Shown here: positions 29,676-39,001 of the stretch, in pieces
Position numbering within the stretch: position 1 is the first letter of the stretch
Layout of the letters: each line of letters begins with the position of its first letter
Assembly (NCBI RefSeq): GCF_904848625.1
Contig: NZ_CAJHCP010000001.1
Location: 496,001 to 560,000, forward strand
Length of the DNA: 64,000 nucleotides
Source: Paraburkholderia metrosideri
GTDB lineage: Bacteria; Pseudomonadota; Gammaproteobacteria; Burkholderiales; Burkholderiaceae
Direction: 5' to 3'
Program-made: the position numbers and the translations under genes
Notes under the pieces: model-generated
What the model was told of the DNA's origin: nothing
The model's input: the letters and a program-made list of their open reading frames with translations, nothing else
Databases searched by the model: none

Positions 29676-29978
29676 ATGCACTATCTGTTGATGTACGACC
29701 TTGTGTCCGACTACCTCGAGCGACGCGGCGAGCACCGCGACGAGCATCTGAAACTCGCATGGGCGGCGGCGGATCGCGGTGAACTGTTGCTGGGCGGCGC
29801 ATTCGCCGATCCCACCGATGGCGCCGTACTACTCTTCAGCGGCGACTCAGCCGCTGCCGCCGAAGCCTTTGCCAGAGCCGATCCGTATGTGCGGGCAGGA
29901 CTCGTCGCGGGTTGGCGGGTGCGGGCGTGGAGCACCGTCGTGGGCGAGGCAGCGGCAAAGCCAGTACGCGTCACGTAG
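29676..29978 (+). CDS. YciI-family protein
   Basis: 100 residues, a full single YCII domain: MHYLLMYDLVSDYLERRGEHRDEHL, then GELLLGGAFADPTDGAVLLF and FARADPYVRAGLVAGWRVRAW. The conserved His of HRDEHL near residue 24 and Asp of ADPYV match the family. These small ferredoxin-like proteins are presumed enzymes of small-molecule metabolism. GGAGG lies just before the start. No linked partner is seen. Confidence 0.88.
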   Translation: MHYLLMYDLVSDYLERRGEHRDEHLKLAWAAADRGELLLGGAFADPTDGAVLLFSGDSAAAAEAFARADPYVRAGLVAGWRVRAWSTVVGEAAAKPVRVT

Positions 29979-30557
29979 CCCACATAGTGGCATCGGAGGC
30001 AGTGACAAAAAGTCGGGCGGGGCTCACCTACACGCGTAGATGAGCGCCCCACACGATGCAATTCCCAGCGCGCATATTTTCGGCCGCCGCACTGCGTGCT
30101 GGTGTAACGGGAGCTATAGGCAGATCCAAAAAAATACGTCGAAATAGCATGCCGGCTGCTCTACTAATTCATAAAATCAATTCAGTGGTCCTGCGTGCTG
30201 TGGTGCTGTGCAATAACGCGCTTCGTCGCTGGATCCGACAGTACTTCTGTTACCGCAATACGTGAAACGACGCAGCGAAAAGGACAAGATTGTTTCTATC
30301 CGTAACACTTGTCTCAAGCGTATTCACGCAAACCCTGGTGGTGGTATGCTTCGTGCACAAATTCTCCCATGCACGAGTGAGACCACGTTTTGTGCTTCGC
30401 AATAGGGACAAACCGCACTAAGTCAGGGCGGTATTGACCAGACACCAGAACGTACAAAACATATTTGTGCAACCGCGGGGCTGCACACGAATCGTGAAAG
30501 CTGAATTCGTGGCGGGCCCAAAGCCGCGGCCAGGCCAGGCTGCGTGGAGAAAACCCA
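29979..30557. other. 579-bp stretch without a gene, ahead of the transposase-head fusion
   Basis: An imperfect stem pairs GGGGC (30019-30023) with GCCCC (30046-30050), a possible terminator for the YciI gene but without a T tract. The rest is lower in GC than its surroundings, with several copies of TTTGTGC or its inverse GCACAAA near 30355, 30393 and 30464. No terminal inverted repeat typical of an insertion sequence was recognised. Confidence 0.5.
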
Positions 30558-31817
30558 ATGTTTTTCGATGAGCTAAGCAATGACGAATGGGCGCTGCTGG
30601 CAGTGCTTGTTTCCGATGAGCCGGCCGTCCGTCTGAACCGACGCGGCCGGCCCCGCGCCGAACCGCGCATCGTCGCGAATGCCGTCCTGTGGATTCTGAC
30701 AACCGGCGAGCCCTGGTCGAAACTGCCAGGCCGCTATCCGTCCGGGCCTACGTGCCGGCGGCGGTTCGAAGAGTGGCAACTGAACGGCACTCTCCTCGAG
30801 ATGGTTCGGCTGTTGTCGCAAACCGGGCGTACGTTCGCGTACATTCCGCAACCGGCTCCGCCAGTGGCGGCCAAACCCGTGACTCCGGTCACGGAGGCCC
30901 CCAGCATGCGCGAGGACGGGCTGCGTGGTGTGTCGTGGAAAAGCCCTGAATCATGGCAGGCGCCTCGCGTGTCGAGCACGCTGGGCAACTGGCGTTCGGC
31001 CGATCCTATCGCCGATATCACGCGGCAACTGTCCGGCCTCTCGCAGGGGGCGCCGGCGGTGCGCGCGCGTCCGTTGCCTGCCACACCCGCAGCGGTTGTG
31101 GCGCGCTCAACCGTGCGCGCCGATCTGCCGGTGAGAACGGGAGAGGCGAGTGCGGTGGGCATGGCGATGGAACAACTCGATTCCGCGATCGCGTCGGCAC
31201 GCCGTTCGGCCTATGCACCGGACGACGCTCCGCGCAGTCCGCTGTCAATGAGTCTCGCGCCACGTGGCATGCAGGTCGCCGATCGTGACGGCTATCTGAT
31301 CTACACCGTGGCCGAGCAGGTGCCTAACGCAATGTATCGCGCGTCGGCGGAAATCATGAAGGACGGCAGGCGCGTCGAGCGCTCCGGACTCGTGGGCCCA
31401 CGCTTTGCCGATGAGGCCGAGGCGCAGCAGTACGCGCTCGAATGGGCGCGGCAGTGGATCGATCGGGACTGCGTCGCGCAGACTGCGGCCGAACCCGCGT
31501 CACCGGCGTTGAGCCAGGCCGCTACGACCCAGCAATCGACTCCGTCGACCCAGGCATCGACTCAGGCATCCACTCACACACCAGTGGCTCGCCCGTTGCC
31601 GGCGTTGCGTCACGTGCCCGAACCCGTCACCGTGAATCACGGCGCGCCGCTGCACGGCCCGCTCAATGCGTTTCGCGGACCACTGCGCCGTTATCCCGGC
31701 GAAGCGTTTGCCGCGACTGCGACAACGTCGTCCGTTGCAGCCAACGCGGTCACCGAAAGCACCGCATCAGACCGTTTTTCGTCGACCTATATAGAACTCA
31801 TCTCCCACGCGGGATGA
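30558..31817 (+). CDS. DUF4096 (IS5/IS402-type transposase head) fused to a long non-transposase tail
   Basis: 419 residues with GGAG at 30545-30548. Residues 1-90 match the N-terminal helix-turn-helix domain of IS402-like transposases (LSNDEWALLAVLV, RRGRPRAEPRIVANAVLWIL, GEPWSKLPGRYPSGPTCRRRFEEW). No DDE catalytic domain follows. Instead come a Pro/Ala-rich linker, a compact segment near 235-305 (DRDGYLIYTVAEQVPNAMY ... DEAEAQQYALEWARQWID) and a Ser/Thr/Gln-rich tail. It is intact and in frame, so it looks like a domesticated DNA-binding protein rather than an insertion remnant. It converges on manC of the polysaccharide locus and could be a regulator of it; this is inference. Confidence 0.72.
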   Translation: MFFDELSNDEWALLAVLVSDEPAVRLNRRGRPRAEPRIVANAVLWILTTGEPWSKLPGRYPSGPTCRRRFEEWQLNGTLLEMVRLLSQTGRTFAYIPQPAPPVAAKPVTPVTEAPSMREDGLRGVSWKSPESWQAPRVSSTLGNWRSADPIADITRQLSGLSQGAPAVRARPLPATPAAVVARSTVRADLPVRTGEASAVGMAMEQLDSAIASARRSAYAPDDAPRSPLSMSLAPRGMQVADRDGYLIYTVAEQVPNAMYRASAEIMKDGRRVERSGLVGPRFADEAEAQQYALEWARQWIDRDCVAQTAAEPASPALSQAATTQQSTPSTQASTQASTHTPVARPLPALRHVPEPVTVNHGAPLHGPLNAFRGPLRRYPGEAFAATATTSSVAANAVTESTASDRFSSTYIELISHAG

Positions 31818-31897
31818 GCACGCAGTACCCCGCGGCCGGTAGGAGCAACCGCCGCAGGTTCCCGCTTCATTCGTTGTGATCTACCGCTGTTGCTTGC

Positions 31898-31945
31898 GTG
31901 GTTGCCCGAGTTGTTACCTGAGTCGTTACCCGAGTTGCCGTCCGG
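31898..31945. repeat. Four imperfect 12-bp tandem repeats
   Basis: Units at 31898, 31910, 31922 and 31934 share the pattern GTyGTTaCCyGA; the last is the most diverged. They lie in the convergent gap between the fusion gene and manC. Confidence 0.65.
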
Positions 31946-31981
31946 CTGACATGGTTCGCCGATGACACCCGTTGGCGCGCA

Positions 31982-33538
31982 TTACTGGCGTCCGTATGTG
32001 TCGTCGAAGCGCACGATGTCGTCTTCGCCGAGATACGAGCCGGACTGGACCTCGATCATTTCGAGCGGCATCTTGCCCGGGTTTTCGAGTCGGTGGGTGA
32101 CACCCAGCGGAATATAGGCCGACTCGTTTTCGGAGACGATAAAGCGCTCTTCACCCCGCGTGACGAGTGCGGTGCCGCGCACGACAATCCAGTGTTCCGC
32201 GCGGTGGTGATGCATTTGCAGCGACAGGCGCGCACCCGGTTTCACGACAATGCGCTTGACCTGGAAACGCTCGCCGGTGTCGACGGAATCGTAATTGCCC
32301 CATGGGCGATGCACCTTGCGATGGTTGGCCGCTTCGGCGCCGCCGTCGTTGCGGATGCGTCCAACGATCTTCTTGACGTCCTGCACGCGCGACTTGTCGG
32401 CGACCAGAATCGCGTCGGGCGTTTCGACGACGACCAGATCCTGCGTGCCCACGCAGGCAATCAGGCGTCCCTCGGAGTGAGCGAAGGTCGACGTGGCGCC
32501 TTCGAACATCACCCGGCCGCGTGCCACGTTCTGGTCCGCGTCTTTCTCGGAGATGTCCCAGATCGCGTCCCACGAACCGACGTCGGACCAGCCGGCTTGC
32601 AGCGGCACGACCACGCCCGACGCCGCGCGCTGATCGCCGCTGAGCTTTTCCATCACCGCGTAGTCGATCGAATTCGACGGCGATGCGCTGAACGCGTCGC
32701 GTTGCAGGCGGAAGAAGTCGCCGTCCGATTTGCCACCTGCGAAGGCTGCTTCGCAAGCTTCGTAAATCGCCGGTTGGAAGTGGCGAATGGCCTTCAACCA
32801 CGTCGACGCACGCATGATGAAAATGCCGCTATTCCACCAGTATTCCTGCGATTCGATATAGCGCTGCGCGAGTTCGAGATGTGGCTTCTCGACAAAGCGG
32901 TCGAGCTGACGTACCACGATATTTTCCGTTGATTCGCCATCCGAATCAATGCCGACGCCTTCAGTTGTACCAAGCGCTGCGCCGACACGAATGTACCCAT
33001 AGCCGGTTTCTGCACGCGTCGGCACGATGCCCATCGTGACGATATGACCGGCTGCGGCATGCTGCACGCCTGCCGATACAGCCGCCTGAAATCCTTTGCC
33101 GTCGGTCACCGCGTGATCGGCGGGCATCACGACCATGATGCCGTCCTCGTCCTGCGCGGCGATCGACATCGCAGCAACAGTCAGCGCCGGCGCCGTATCG
33201 CGGCCAGCGGGTTCGAGAATCAGCCGCGTCGGTTTGCCGCTCGTGCGCAATTGCTCGGCGGTGGTGAAGCGCTGTTCTTCGTTGGCGACAACGACGAGTT
33301 GTCCGCTAAGCGGATAACCCGCTTCGAGTCCATCGAGTCGGTGCGTGGTGGATTGCAGCAGTGAATCGTCGCCGAGCAGACCGATTAACTGCTTCGGATG
33401 CTGCTCGCGCGACATCGGCCACAACCGTGTGCCGGAGCCGCCCGCCAGAATCACGGGATGAACCTTGAGCTTGACGTTCAGGGGCGTAGCTTGAGTGGAC
33501 CGGGTGTCGGCAGACTTGGCCGTGACCGGAGCTGTCAT
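31982..33538 (-). CDS. bceA: Mannose-1-phosphate guanylyltransferase / mannose-6-phosphate isomerase (type II, BceA)
   Basis: 518 residues; an extended N-terminus of about 27 residues precedes the nucleotidyltransferase motif LAGGSGTRLWPMSR (31-44), then EPAGRDTAPA near 110 and FVEKP near 215. The C-terminal cupin isomerase domain shows RPWGNYDSVDTGERFQVKRI and the metal-binding LQMHHHRAEHWIVV near residue 440. It makes GDP-mannose for the polysaccharide. It is divergent from the rest of the export/assembly operon, sharing a 657-bp regulatory region with bceB. Confidence 0.94.
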   Translation of the reverse strand: MTAPVTAKSADTRSTQATPLNVKLKVHPVILAGGSGTRLWPMSREQHPKQLIGLLGDDSLLQSTTHRLDGLEAGYPLSGQLVVVANEEQRFTTAEQLRTSGKPTRLILEPAGRDTAPALTVAAMSIAAQDEDGIMVVMPADHAVTDGKGFQAAVSAGVQHAAAGHIVTMGIVPTRAETGYGYIRVGAALGTTEGVGIDSDGESTENIVVRQLDRFVEKPHLELAQRYIESQEYWWNSGIFIMRASTWLKAIRHFQPAIYEACEAAFAGGKSDGDFFRLQRDAFSASPSNSIDYAVMEKLSGDQRAASGVVVPLQAGWSDVGSWDAIWDISEKDADQNVARGRVMFEGATSTFAHSEGRLIACVGTQDLVVVETPDAILVADKSRVQDVKKIVGRIRNDGGAEAANHRKVHRPWGNYDSVDTGERFQVKRIVVKPGARLSLQMHHHRAEHWIVVRGTALVTRGEERFIVSENESAYIPLGVTHRLENPGKMPLEMIEVQSGSYLGEDDIVRFDDTYGRQ

Positions 33539-34195
33539 GATGAACTCCTCGAGGCTGGGTGAATGCGTCGAGATTTAACACGAGTTCTCGAATCAATAAA
33601 AGCGCGTTAAATGAAAACTATATAAAACGAATAATAAAATTAGATGCGCGATGAAGGAAAAATGTCCGATGGATTTATAAAAAAGAAAAATTACCCGAAA
33701 AAATTCAGCGGCGATTTTTTTACCCGATTTTCTGCGTCAGAATGACGTCACAGGGTGCACCGAAAGCTTCGTAGGGAAGCCAGCGAGCGGAGTATTCAAT
33801 ACTTGCACGAAGGCCGGAAAAAGGCCTCCGACGCGTCGAAAACGGTAACAGTTGCCGAGCAAAAGTCGGAAAAAATGACGAAATATTGACCGATACAATT
33901 TGAGATATTTTGCTGTCTTGCAGTGCGAATTTTAATATCGCTTTATCTATACCTGTACAAGGGTATTCACTCATTCCGACACATCTTTTCTGATCCGGTC
34001 GCTCAGGCAATTTCATGGGCGTTGGCGGGATCGGGAAATGGAAGGGCAATAGCACCGGTTCAATCAGTTTCGCGTTGCGTATTGATTTGCGCGACGCGAA
34101 TGCCGGCGTTGCGCGCTCATCCCGCGGAGTTGATGTGCAACGGAATTTCAACCAATCAACGGACGACACTTGACTGACGAACTGAGGGGCCGCGC
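33539..34195. promoter_or_regulatory. 657-bp divergent regulatory region between bceA and bceB
   Basis: No supported gene. 33590-33725 is very AT-rich for this genome, with many A/T runs. A hairpin around 33811-33831 pairs GGCC with GGCC across AAAAA (AAGGCCGGAAAAAGGCCTCC). A possible -35 TTGACC occurs near 33887 and TTGCAG near 33918, but no -10 is convincing. It must contain promoters for both transcripts and a long bceB leader of unknown start. Confidence 0.6.
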
Positions 34196-35593
34196 ATGCT
34201 GAGCGTTCTATCGAGAATCATCGACATCGCCATGGTCGCGCTGGGCGCTGCCATCGCGGCGGCCATGCGCAGCGGGAAAGTCGTGTGGCTGGACGATATG
34301 CAAAGCGTGTCGCTCGCGTTTGGCTGCCTGCTGATGGTGGTGTTTTTCCCGGCGCTGGGTATCTACCAGTCGTGGCGCGGCAAGCCGCTCTACGACCTGC
34401 TGTCGCGCGTCGCAGGCGGCTGGTTGATGGTGGAGATCACCGGTGTGCTGATCAGCTTCAGCCTGCACCGCTCGGACAGCCTGTCGCGGTTGTGGCTCGT
34501 GTACTGGGCGCTCGCCACGGTCGTGCTGCTGATCATCACCAAGGTCATCGTCTATTCGATTCTGCGCGGACTGCGTCGCGAAGGGTTTAACCAGCGCGCG
34601 GTGGCGATCGTCGGTGGCGCGCCATATGGGCGCTTTCTGATCGAGCAGATGCGCAGCCGCCCGGAGGCGGGCTTCAGCCCGGTCGTGCTGTTCGATGAAG
34701 ACGGCACGATCAATCCGTACGAAGACCCCGACGCGGACAATTCGATCGAAGGCGTGCCGGTCGAGCGCGACTATCAGCGGATGATCCAACTCGTACGCCA
34801 ACGCTCGATCCGCGAATTGTGGCTGGCGCTGCCGATTTCGAAAGAGAAGGCCATCCATCGCTTCGTGATGGATCTGCGCAACGACTTCGTGAATATCCGC
34901 TTCATTCCGGATGTGCGCAGTCTCACGCTGTTCAATCAACCGATGGTCGAACTGCTCGGCGTGCCCGCCATCAACCTGGCCGCGTCGCCGATCACCGATC
35001 TGCGCGTGCTGCCCAAGCGCGTATTCGACCGTCTGTTCGCGCTCGCCGCATTGACGGCGCTGGCGCCGCTGATGATCGCGATCGCCGTGATGGTGAAGAT
35101 CAGCTCGCCGGGACCGGTGTTCTTCCGTCAGAAACGCAAGGGCATCGACGGCAATCAGTTCGAGATCTACAAATTCCGCTCGATGAAGATGCACAAGGAA
35201 GAGGCCGGCAAGATCACCCAGGCCACGCGCCGCGATCCGCGTATCACCGCGGTCGGTGCGTTTCTGCGCCGCACGAGCCTCGATGAGTTGCCGCAATTCA
35301 TCAACGTGCTGCGTGGCGAGATGTCGGTGGTCGGCCCGCGTCCTCACGCGCTCGAACACGACGACATCTACAAGGATCTGGTGAAGGGCTATATGCACCG
35401 CTACCGGATCAAGCCGGGCATCACCGGTTGGGCGCAGATCAACGGCTATCGCGGCGAAACCGACCGCATCGAAAAAATGATGGGGCGCGTCAAGCTCGAT
35501 CTGTACTACATGCAGCACTGGACCTTCTGGCTCGACATCAAGATCGTCGTGCTGACGCTGTGGAAGGGCTTCGCGGGTAGCAACGCGTATTGA
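34196..35593 (+). CDS. bceB: Undecaprenyl-phosphate glucose phosphotransferase (priming enzyme, BceB)
   Basis: 465 residues, polyprenyl-phosphate hexose-1-phosphate transferase of the WcaJ/GumD type. Four N-terminal helices (about 1-125), a CoA/NAD-binding-like middle domain, then the catalytic sugar transferase domain from about 277 ([20 protein letters not shown]), with [47 protein letters not shown] and [12 protein letters not shown]. It loads the first sugar-1-phosphate on the lipid carrier at the inner membrane. First gene of the bceB-K run. Confidence 0.94.
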   Translation: MLSVLSRIIDIAMVALGAAIAAAMRSGKVVWLDDMQSVSLAFGCLLMVVFFPALGIYQSWRGKPLYDLLSRVAGGWLMVEITGVLISFSLHRSDSLSRLWLVYWALATVVLLIITKVIVYSILRGLRREGFNQRAVAIVGGAPYGRFLIEQMRSRPEAGFSPVVLFDEDGTINPYEDPDADNSIEGVPVERDYQRMIQLVRQRSIRELWLALPISKEKAIHRFVMDLRNDFVNIRFIPDVRSLTLFNQPMVELLGVPAINLAASPITDLRVLPKRVFDRLFALAALTALAPLMIAIAVMVKISSPGPVFFRQKRKGIDGNQFEIYKFRSMKMHKEEAGKITQATRRDPRITAVGAFLRRTSLDELPQFINVLRGEMSVVGPRPHALEHDDIYKDLVKGYMHRYRIKPGITGWAQINGYRGETDRIEKMMGRVKLDLYYMQHWTFWLDIKIVVLTLWKGFAGSNAY

Positions 35594-35686
35594 GTCCGGG
35601 CCGTGCAGAGCGCTTCGCGTCAGCTGCAATGGCCGCGCTCCTGAATCAACTTCACCGAATCAACTCCTTTTTCCGAGGTGCAACAC

Positions 35687-37147
35687 ATGAACCTGACGAT
35701 CATCGGTAGTGGCTACGTAGGCCTCGTGACGGGCGCCTGTCTGGCCGACATCGGCCACGATGTGTTCTGTCTCGACGTCGATCAGCGCAAGATCGACGTG
35801 CTCAACAACGGCGGCGTGCCGATCCATGAACCGGGTCTGCAGGAAATCATCGCGCGCAATCGCAAAGCAGGGCGCCTGACATTTTCGACCGACATCGAAG
35901 CGGCGGTCGCACACGGCGATATCCAGTTCATCGCGGTCGGCACACCGTCCGACGAAGACGGCTCCGCCGACCTGCAATACGTGCTGGCCGCTGCGCGCAA
36001 TATCGGCCGGCATATGACGGGCTTCAAGGTGATCGTCGATAAATCGACGGTGCCGGTCGGTACGGCGTCGCGCGTGCGCGACGTGGTGGCCGCAGAACTC
36101 GCGTCACGTCATGTCGATCATATGTTCTCGGTGGTGTCGAACCCCGAGTTCCTGAAAGAAGGCGCCGCCGTCGAAGACTTCACGCGGCCCGACCGCATCG
36201 TGCTCGGTTGCGATGAAGACGTGCCTGGCGAAAAGGCGCGCGAACTGATCAAACGCCTCTATGCACCGTTTAACCGCAATCGCGAACGCACGCTGTATAT
36301 GGACGTGCGCTCCGCCGAATTCACCAAGTACGCTGCCAACGCGATGCTCGCCACGCGTATTTCGTACATGAACGAACTGGCTAATCTGGCCGATCGTGTC
36401 GGTGCGGATATCGAAGCGGTGCGCCGTGGTATCGGCTCCGATCCGCGCATTGGCTACGACTTTCTGTATGCCGGTTGCGGTTACGGCGGCTCGTGTTTTC
36501 CGAAGGACGTGCAGGCCCTGATCCGCACGGCCGCCGAGCAGGGATCGAATCTGCGCATTCTCGAAGCGGTGGAAGCCGTCAACGACACGCAGAAGAAGAT
36601 CCTCGCGCACAAGATCGTCGCGCGTCTGGGCGAAGACCTGTCGGACCGCACGTTCGGCGTGTGGGGGCTCGCGTTCAAGCCGAATACCGACGACATGCGC
36701 GAAGCGCCGTGCCGTCCGCTGATCGCCGAATTGCTGCGCCGTGGCGCGAAGGTGAAGGCGTATGACCCGGTTGCCATCGACGAAGCGAAACGGGTTTTCG
36801 CGCTGGATCTGCAGGACGTGCCGCAACAGCATGCGCGCCTGACGTTCGTGAACGACGAGATGGAAGCGGCCGACGGCGCCGATGCGCTGGTGATCCTCAC
36901 CGAATGGAAAGTCTTCAAGAGCCCGGACTTCGGCTCGCTGAAGCAGATCCTGCAGACACCGCTAATTTTCGACGGCCGCAATCTGTACGAGCCGGACGCG
37001 CTGCTCGAACTCGGTATCGAGTATCACGCGATTGGCCGTCAGCACGCGCTGCGCAATGCGCCGGCGCGAGTCGGCGCGAACGGCCTGCCGCTCGCTCATG
37101 CGGTTGCGGGTGCCGAAGCGGTGAAAACCGCTGCAATCAGCGGCTGA
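35687..37147 (+). CDS. bceC: UDP-glucose 6-dehydrogenase (BceC)
   Basis: 486 residues from the ATG at 35687, with GAGGTG at 35675-35680; a GTG at 35678 is too close to that site. The Rossmann motif GSGYVGL is at residues 6-12, and the catalytic cysteine is Cys270 in YGGSCFPKD. It oxidises UDP-glucose to UDP-glucuronate, needed because cepacian-type polymers contain glucuronic acid. The last 30 residues form a variable tail. The next gene starts 46 bp later. Confidence 0.95.
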   Translation: MNLTIIGSGYVGLVTGACLADIGHDVFCLDVDQRKIDVLNNGGVPIHEPGLQEIIARNRKAGRLTFSTDIEAAVAHGDIQFIAVGTPSDEDGSADLQYVLAAARNIGRHMTGFKVIVDKSTVPVGTASRVRDVVAAELASRHVDHMFSVVSNPEFLKEGAAVEDFTRPDRIVLGCDEDVPGEKARELIKRLYAPFNRNRERTLYMDVRSAEFTKYAANAMLATRISYMNELANLADRVGADIEAVRRGIGSDPRIGYDFLYAGCGYGGSCFPKDVQALIRTAAEQGSNLRILEAVEAVNDTQKKILAHKIVARLGEDLSDRTFGVWGLAFKPNTDDMREAPCRPLIAELLRRGAKVKAYDPVAIDEAKRVFALDLQDVPQQHARLTFVNDEMEAADGADALVILTEWKVFKSPDFGSLKQILQTPLIFDGRNLYEPDALLELGIEYHAIGRQHALRNAPARVGANGLPLAHAVAGAEAVKTAAISG

Positions 37148-37193
37148 TTCGTCGCATCACCGCGCCACCATTCGCGTCAACGGGGAGCCTGCC

Positions 37194-37655
37194 ATGTTCG
37201 CCAACGTTCTGATCGTCTGCCACGCCAATGTGTGCCGCTCGCCGGCTGCGGAAATGCTGTTCAAGGCACGCCAGCGCGCGGTCGCCCAGGCGCGGCGGTC
37301 CACCGCGCCGATCGCGTTTCATTCGGCGGGTCTGCGTGCGATGAATGGCCACGGCATGGACCCGGTCATGCAACGCCTGCTCGCCGAGCAAGGCGTTGAA
37401 TCTGGCATTCACTACTCGCGGCGGCTCGATCGCCAACTCGTGCGCTCCGCCGATCTCGTGCTCGTCACCGAGCGCGCGCAGGTGAGCGACGTCGAAGCAC
37501 TCGATCCGGCCTCGCGCGGCAAGGTCTATCCGCTCGGCAAATGGGAAGACGATTCCGACGTCGCCGATCCGCACGGTGGCGCGGAAACCGCATACAGGGA
37601 GAGTCTCGTGCTCATCGAACATCTGGTCATGGGATGGCTAAAAAAAATATGCTGA
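37194..37655 (+). CDS. bceD: Low-molecular-weight protein tyrosine phosphatase (BceD)
   Basis: 153 residues. The P-loop CHANVCRS has Cys9 and Arg15 (C-x5-R), and the general acid is Asp125 in DVADPHGG. It dephosphorylates the Wzc-type kinase encoded two genes later and so controls chain length or output. The stop codon overlaps the next gene's start region (TGATG at 37653-37657), indicating translational coupling with the export lipoprotein. Confidence 0.94.
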   Translation: MFANVLIVCHANVCRSPAAEMLFKARQRAVAQARRSTAPIAFHSAGLRAMNGHGMDPVMQRLLAEQGVESGIHYSRRLDRQLVRSADLVLVTERAQVSDVEALDPASRGKVYPLGKWEDDSDVADPHGGAETAYRESLVLIEHLVMGWLKKIC

Positions 37656-38866
37656 TGAAAAAACTCACTGCAAACTCATTCGCGAATCTCGGTTCGAAGG
37701 TCGGATCGACATTTGCCGCCACGCTTTTGCTGACGTCCTTTCTGTCGGCTTGTGCCACCGCACCGGGTAACTATCTCGACTCGTCGCGTCTGAAGGACGA
37801 TGGTCAGACGCCCACCGAAACGTACCCGGTCCATCTGATCGATGCCAACCTGATCGTCGCGCAGGCGCAAGCCGCCGCATCGAAAACGCAGGAACTGCCG
37901 ACCTCGGCCATCGCCGACCCGTCGCAGTACGTGTACCGCCTTTCGCCGCAGGACATTCTCGGGATCACCGTGTGGGATCACCCGGAATTGACCACGCCGC
38001 AGGGCAGCACGCTGTCGGCGGGCGGCAACACCACGCAGTCGATCGGAGGCGCGTTGCAGCAGCCGTACACCGCTGCGCTGCCTGGCCAGGCCGATCCGTA
38101 CGGCCAGACCATTGCCGCCGACGGCACCATCTTCTTCCCGTTTGTTGGCCGCATTCAGGCCGCCGGCAAGACCGCGGGCCAGTTGCGCGATCAGCTCGCG
38201 AGCGGCCTGGTCCGCTATATCCGCAACCCGCAGGTCGACGTGCGGGTGCTGTCGTATCGCGGACAGAAAGTGCAGGTCACCGGTGAAGTGAAAACGCCGG
38301 GCCCGCTCGCCATCAGCGACGTGCCGCTCACGCTGGTCGACGCCATCACCCGCTCGGGCGGCACGAATTCGGATGCCGACATCCAGCGCGTGCGCCTCAC
38401 GCGCAACCACAAGCTTTACGTGCTCGACGCCGACCGGATGCTCGACAAAGGCGACACGACGCAGAACGTGATGCTGCAAAACAACGACGTGATCAACGTG
38501 CCGGACCGCACCGATAGCCGCGTGTTCGTGATGGGTGAAGTGAAGACGCCGATCCAGTTGCCGATCATTCGCGGCCGCATGACGATCGCCGATGCGCTGA
38601 CGCAAGGCGGCGGCATTCTCGATACCGACGCCAATCCGCGGCAGATCTTCGTGATGCGCGGCATGAAGGACCACCCGACCACGCCGGAAGTGTTCCGCCT
38701 CGATATGACGCAACCGGACTCGATCATGCTGTCGTCGCAGTTCCAGTTGAAGCCGCTTGACGTCGTGTATGTCGGCACGGCTGCCTCGACCACGTTCAAC
38801 CGTGTGTTGCAGCAGGTTCTGCCGAGCGTGCAGACGCTGTTCTATCTGAAACAACTGACGCGCTGA
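37655..38866 (+). CDS. bceE: Wza-type outer-membrane polysaccharide export lipoprotein (BceE)
   Basis: 403 residues from the ATG at 37655, whose first base is the last base of the bceD stop; an ATG six bases earlier (37649) is an alternative. The signal ends with lipobox LSAC, Cys33. The polysaccharide export domain begins near residue 90 (YRLSPQDILGITVWDHPELT), followed by SLBB-type repeats (VQVTGEVKTPGPLAISDVPLTLVDAI and VFVMGEVKTPIQLPI). It should form the octameric channel in the outer membrane. 135 bp separate it from the kinase gene. Confidence 0.94.
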   Translation: MKKLTANSFANLGSKVGSTFAATLLLTSFLSACATAPGNYLDSSRLKDDGQTPTETYPVHLIDANLIVAQAQAAASKTQELPTSAIADPSQYVYRLSPQDILGITVWDHPELTTPQGSTLSAGGNTTQSIGGALQQPYTAALPGQADPYGQTIAADGTIFFPFVGRIQAAGKTAGQLRDQLASGLVRYIRNPQVDVRVLSYRGQKVQVTGEVKTPGPLAISDVPLTLVDAITRSGGTNSDADIQRVRLTRNHKLYVLDADRMLDKGDTTQNVMLQNNDVINVPDRTDSRVFVMGEVKTPIQLPIIRGRMTIADALTQGGGILDTDANPRQIFVMRGMKDHPTTPEVFRLDMTQPDSIMLSSQFQLKPLDVVYVGTAASTTFNRVLQQVLPSVQTLFYLKQLTR

Positions 38867-39001
38867 ACGTCTGAGCCGTAGACAGGCCCGCGCCGCATTG
38901 CCCATCGAGGATGCAGCGCGGGACCGAAGCAAACGCCGAGGCTGACCGCTGACGCACAACGCTGAAGCGCAAGCCTTAAGCAAACGATACGGGATCGAAT
39001 T

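Noticed and set aside
30558..31817. Active insertion sequence
   Set aside because: No DDE catalytic domain and no terminal inverted repeats or target duplication were seen.
34208..35629. 473-codon open frame antisense to bceB
   Set aside because: Shadow of a well recognised sugar transferase.
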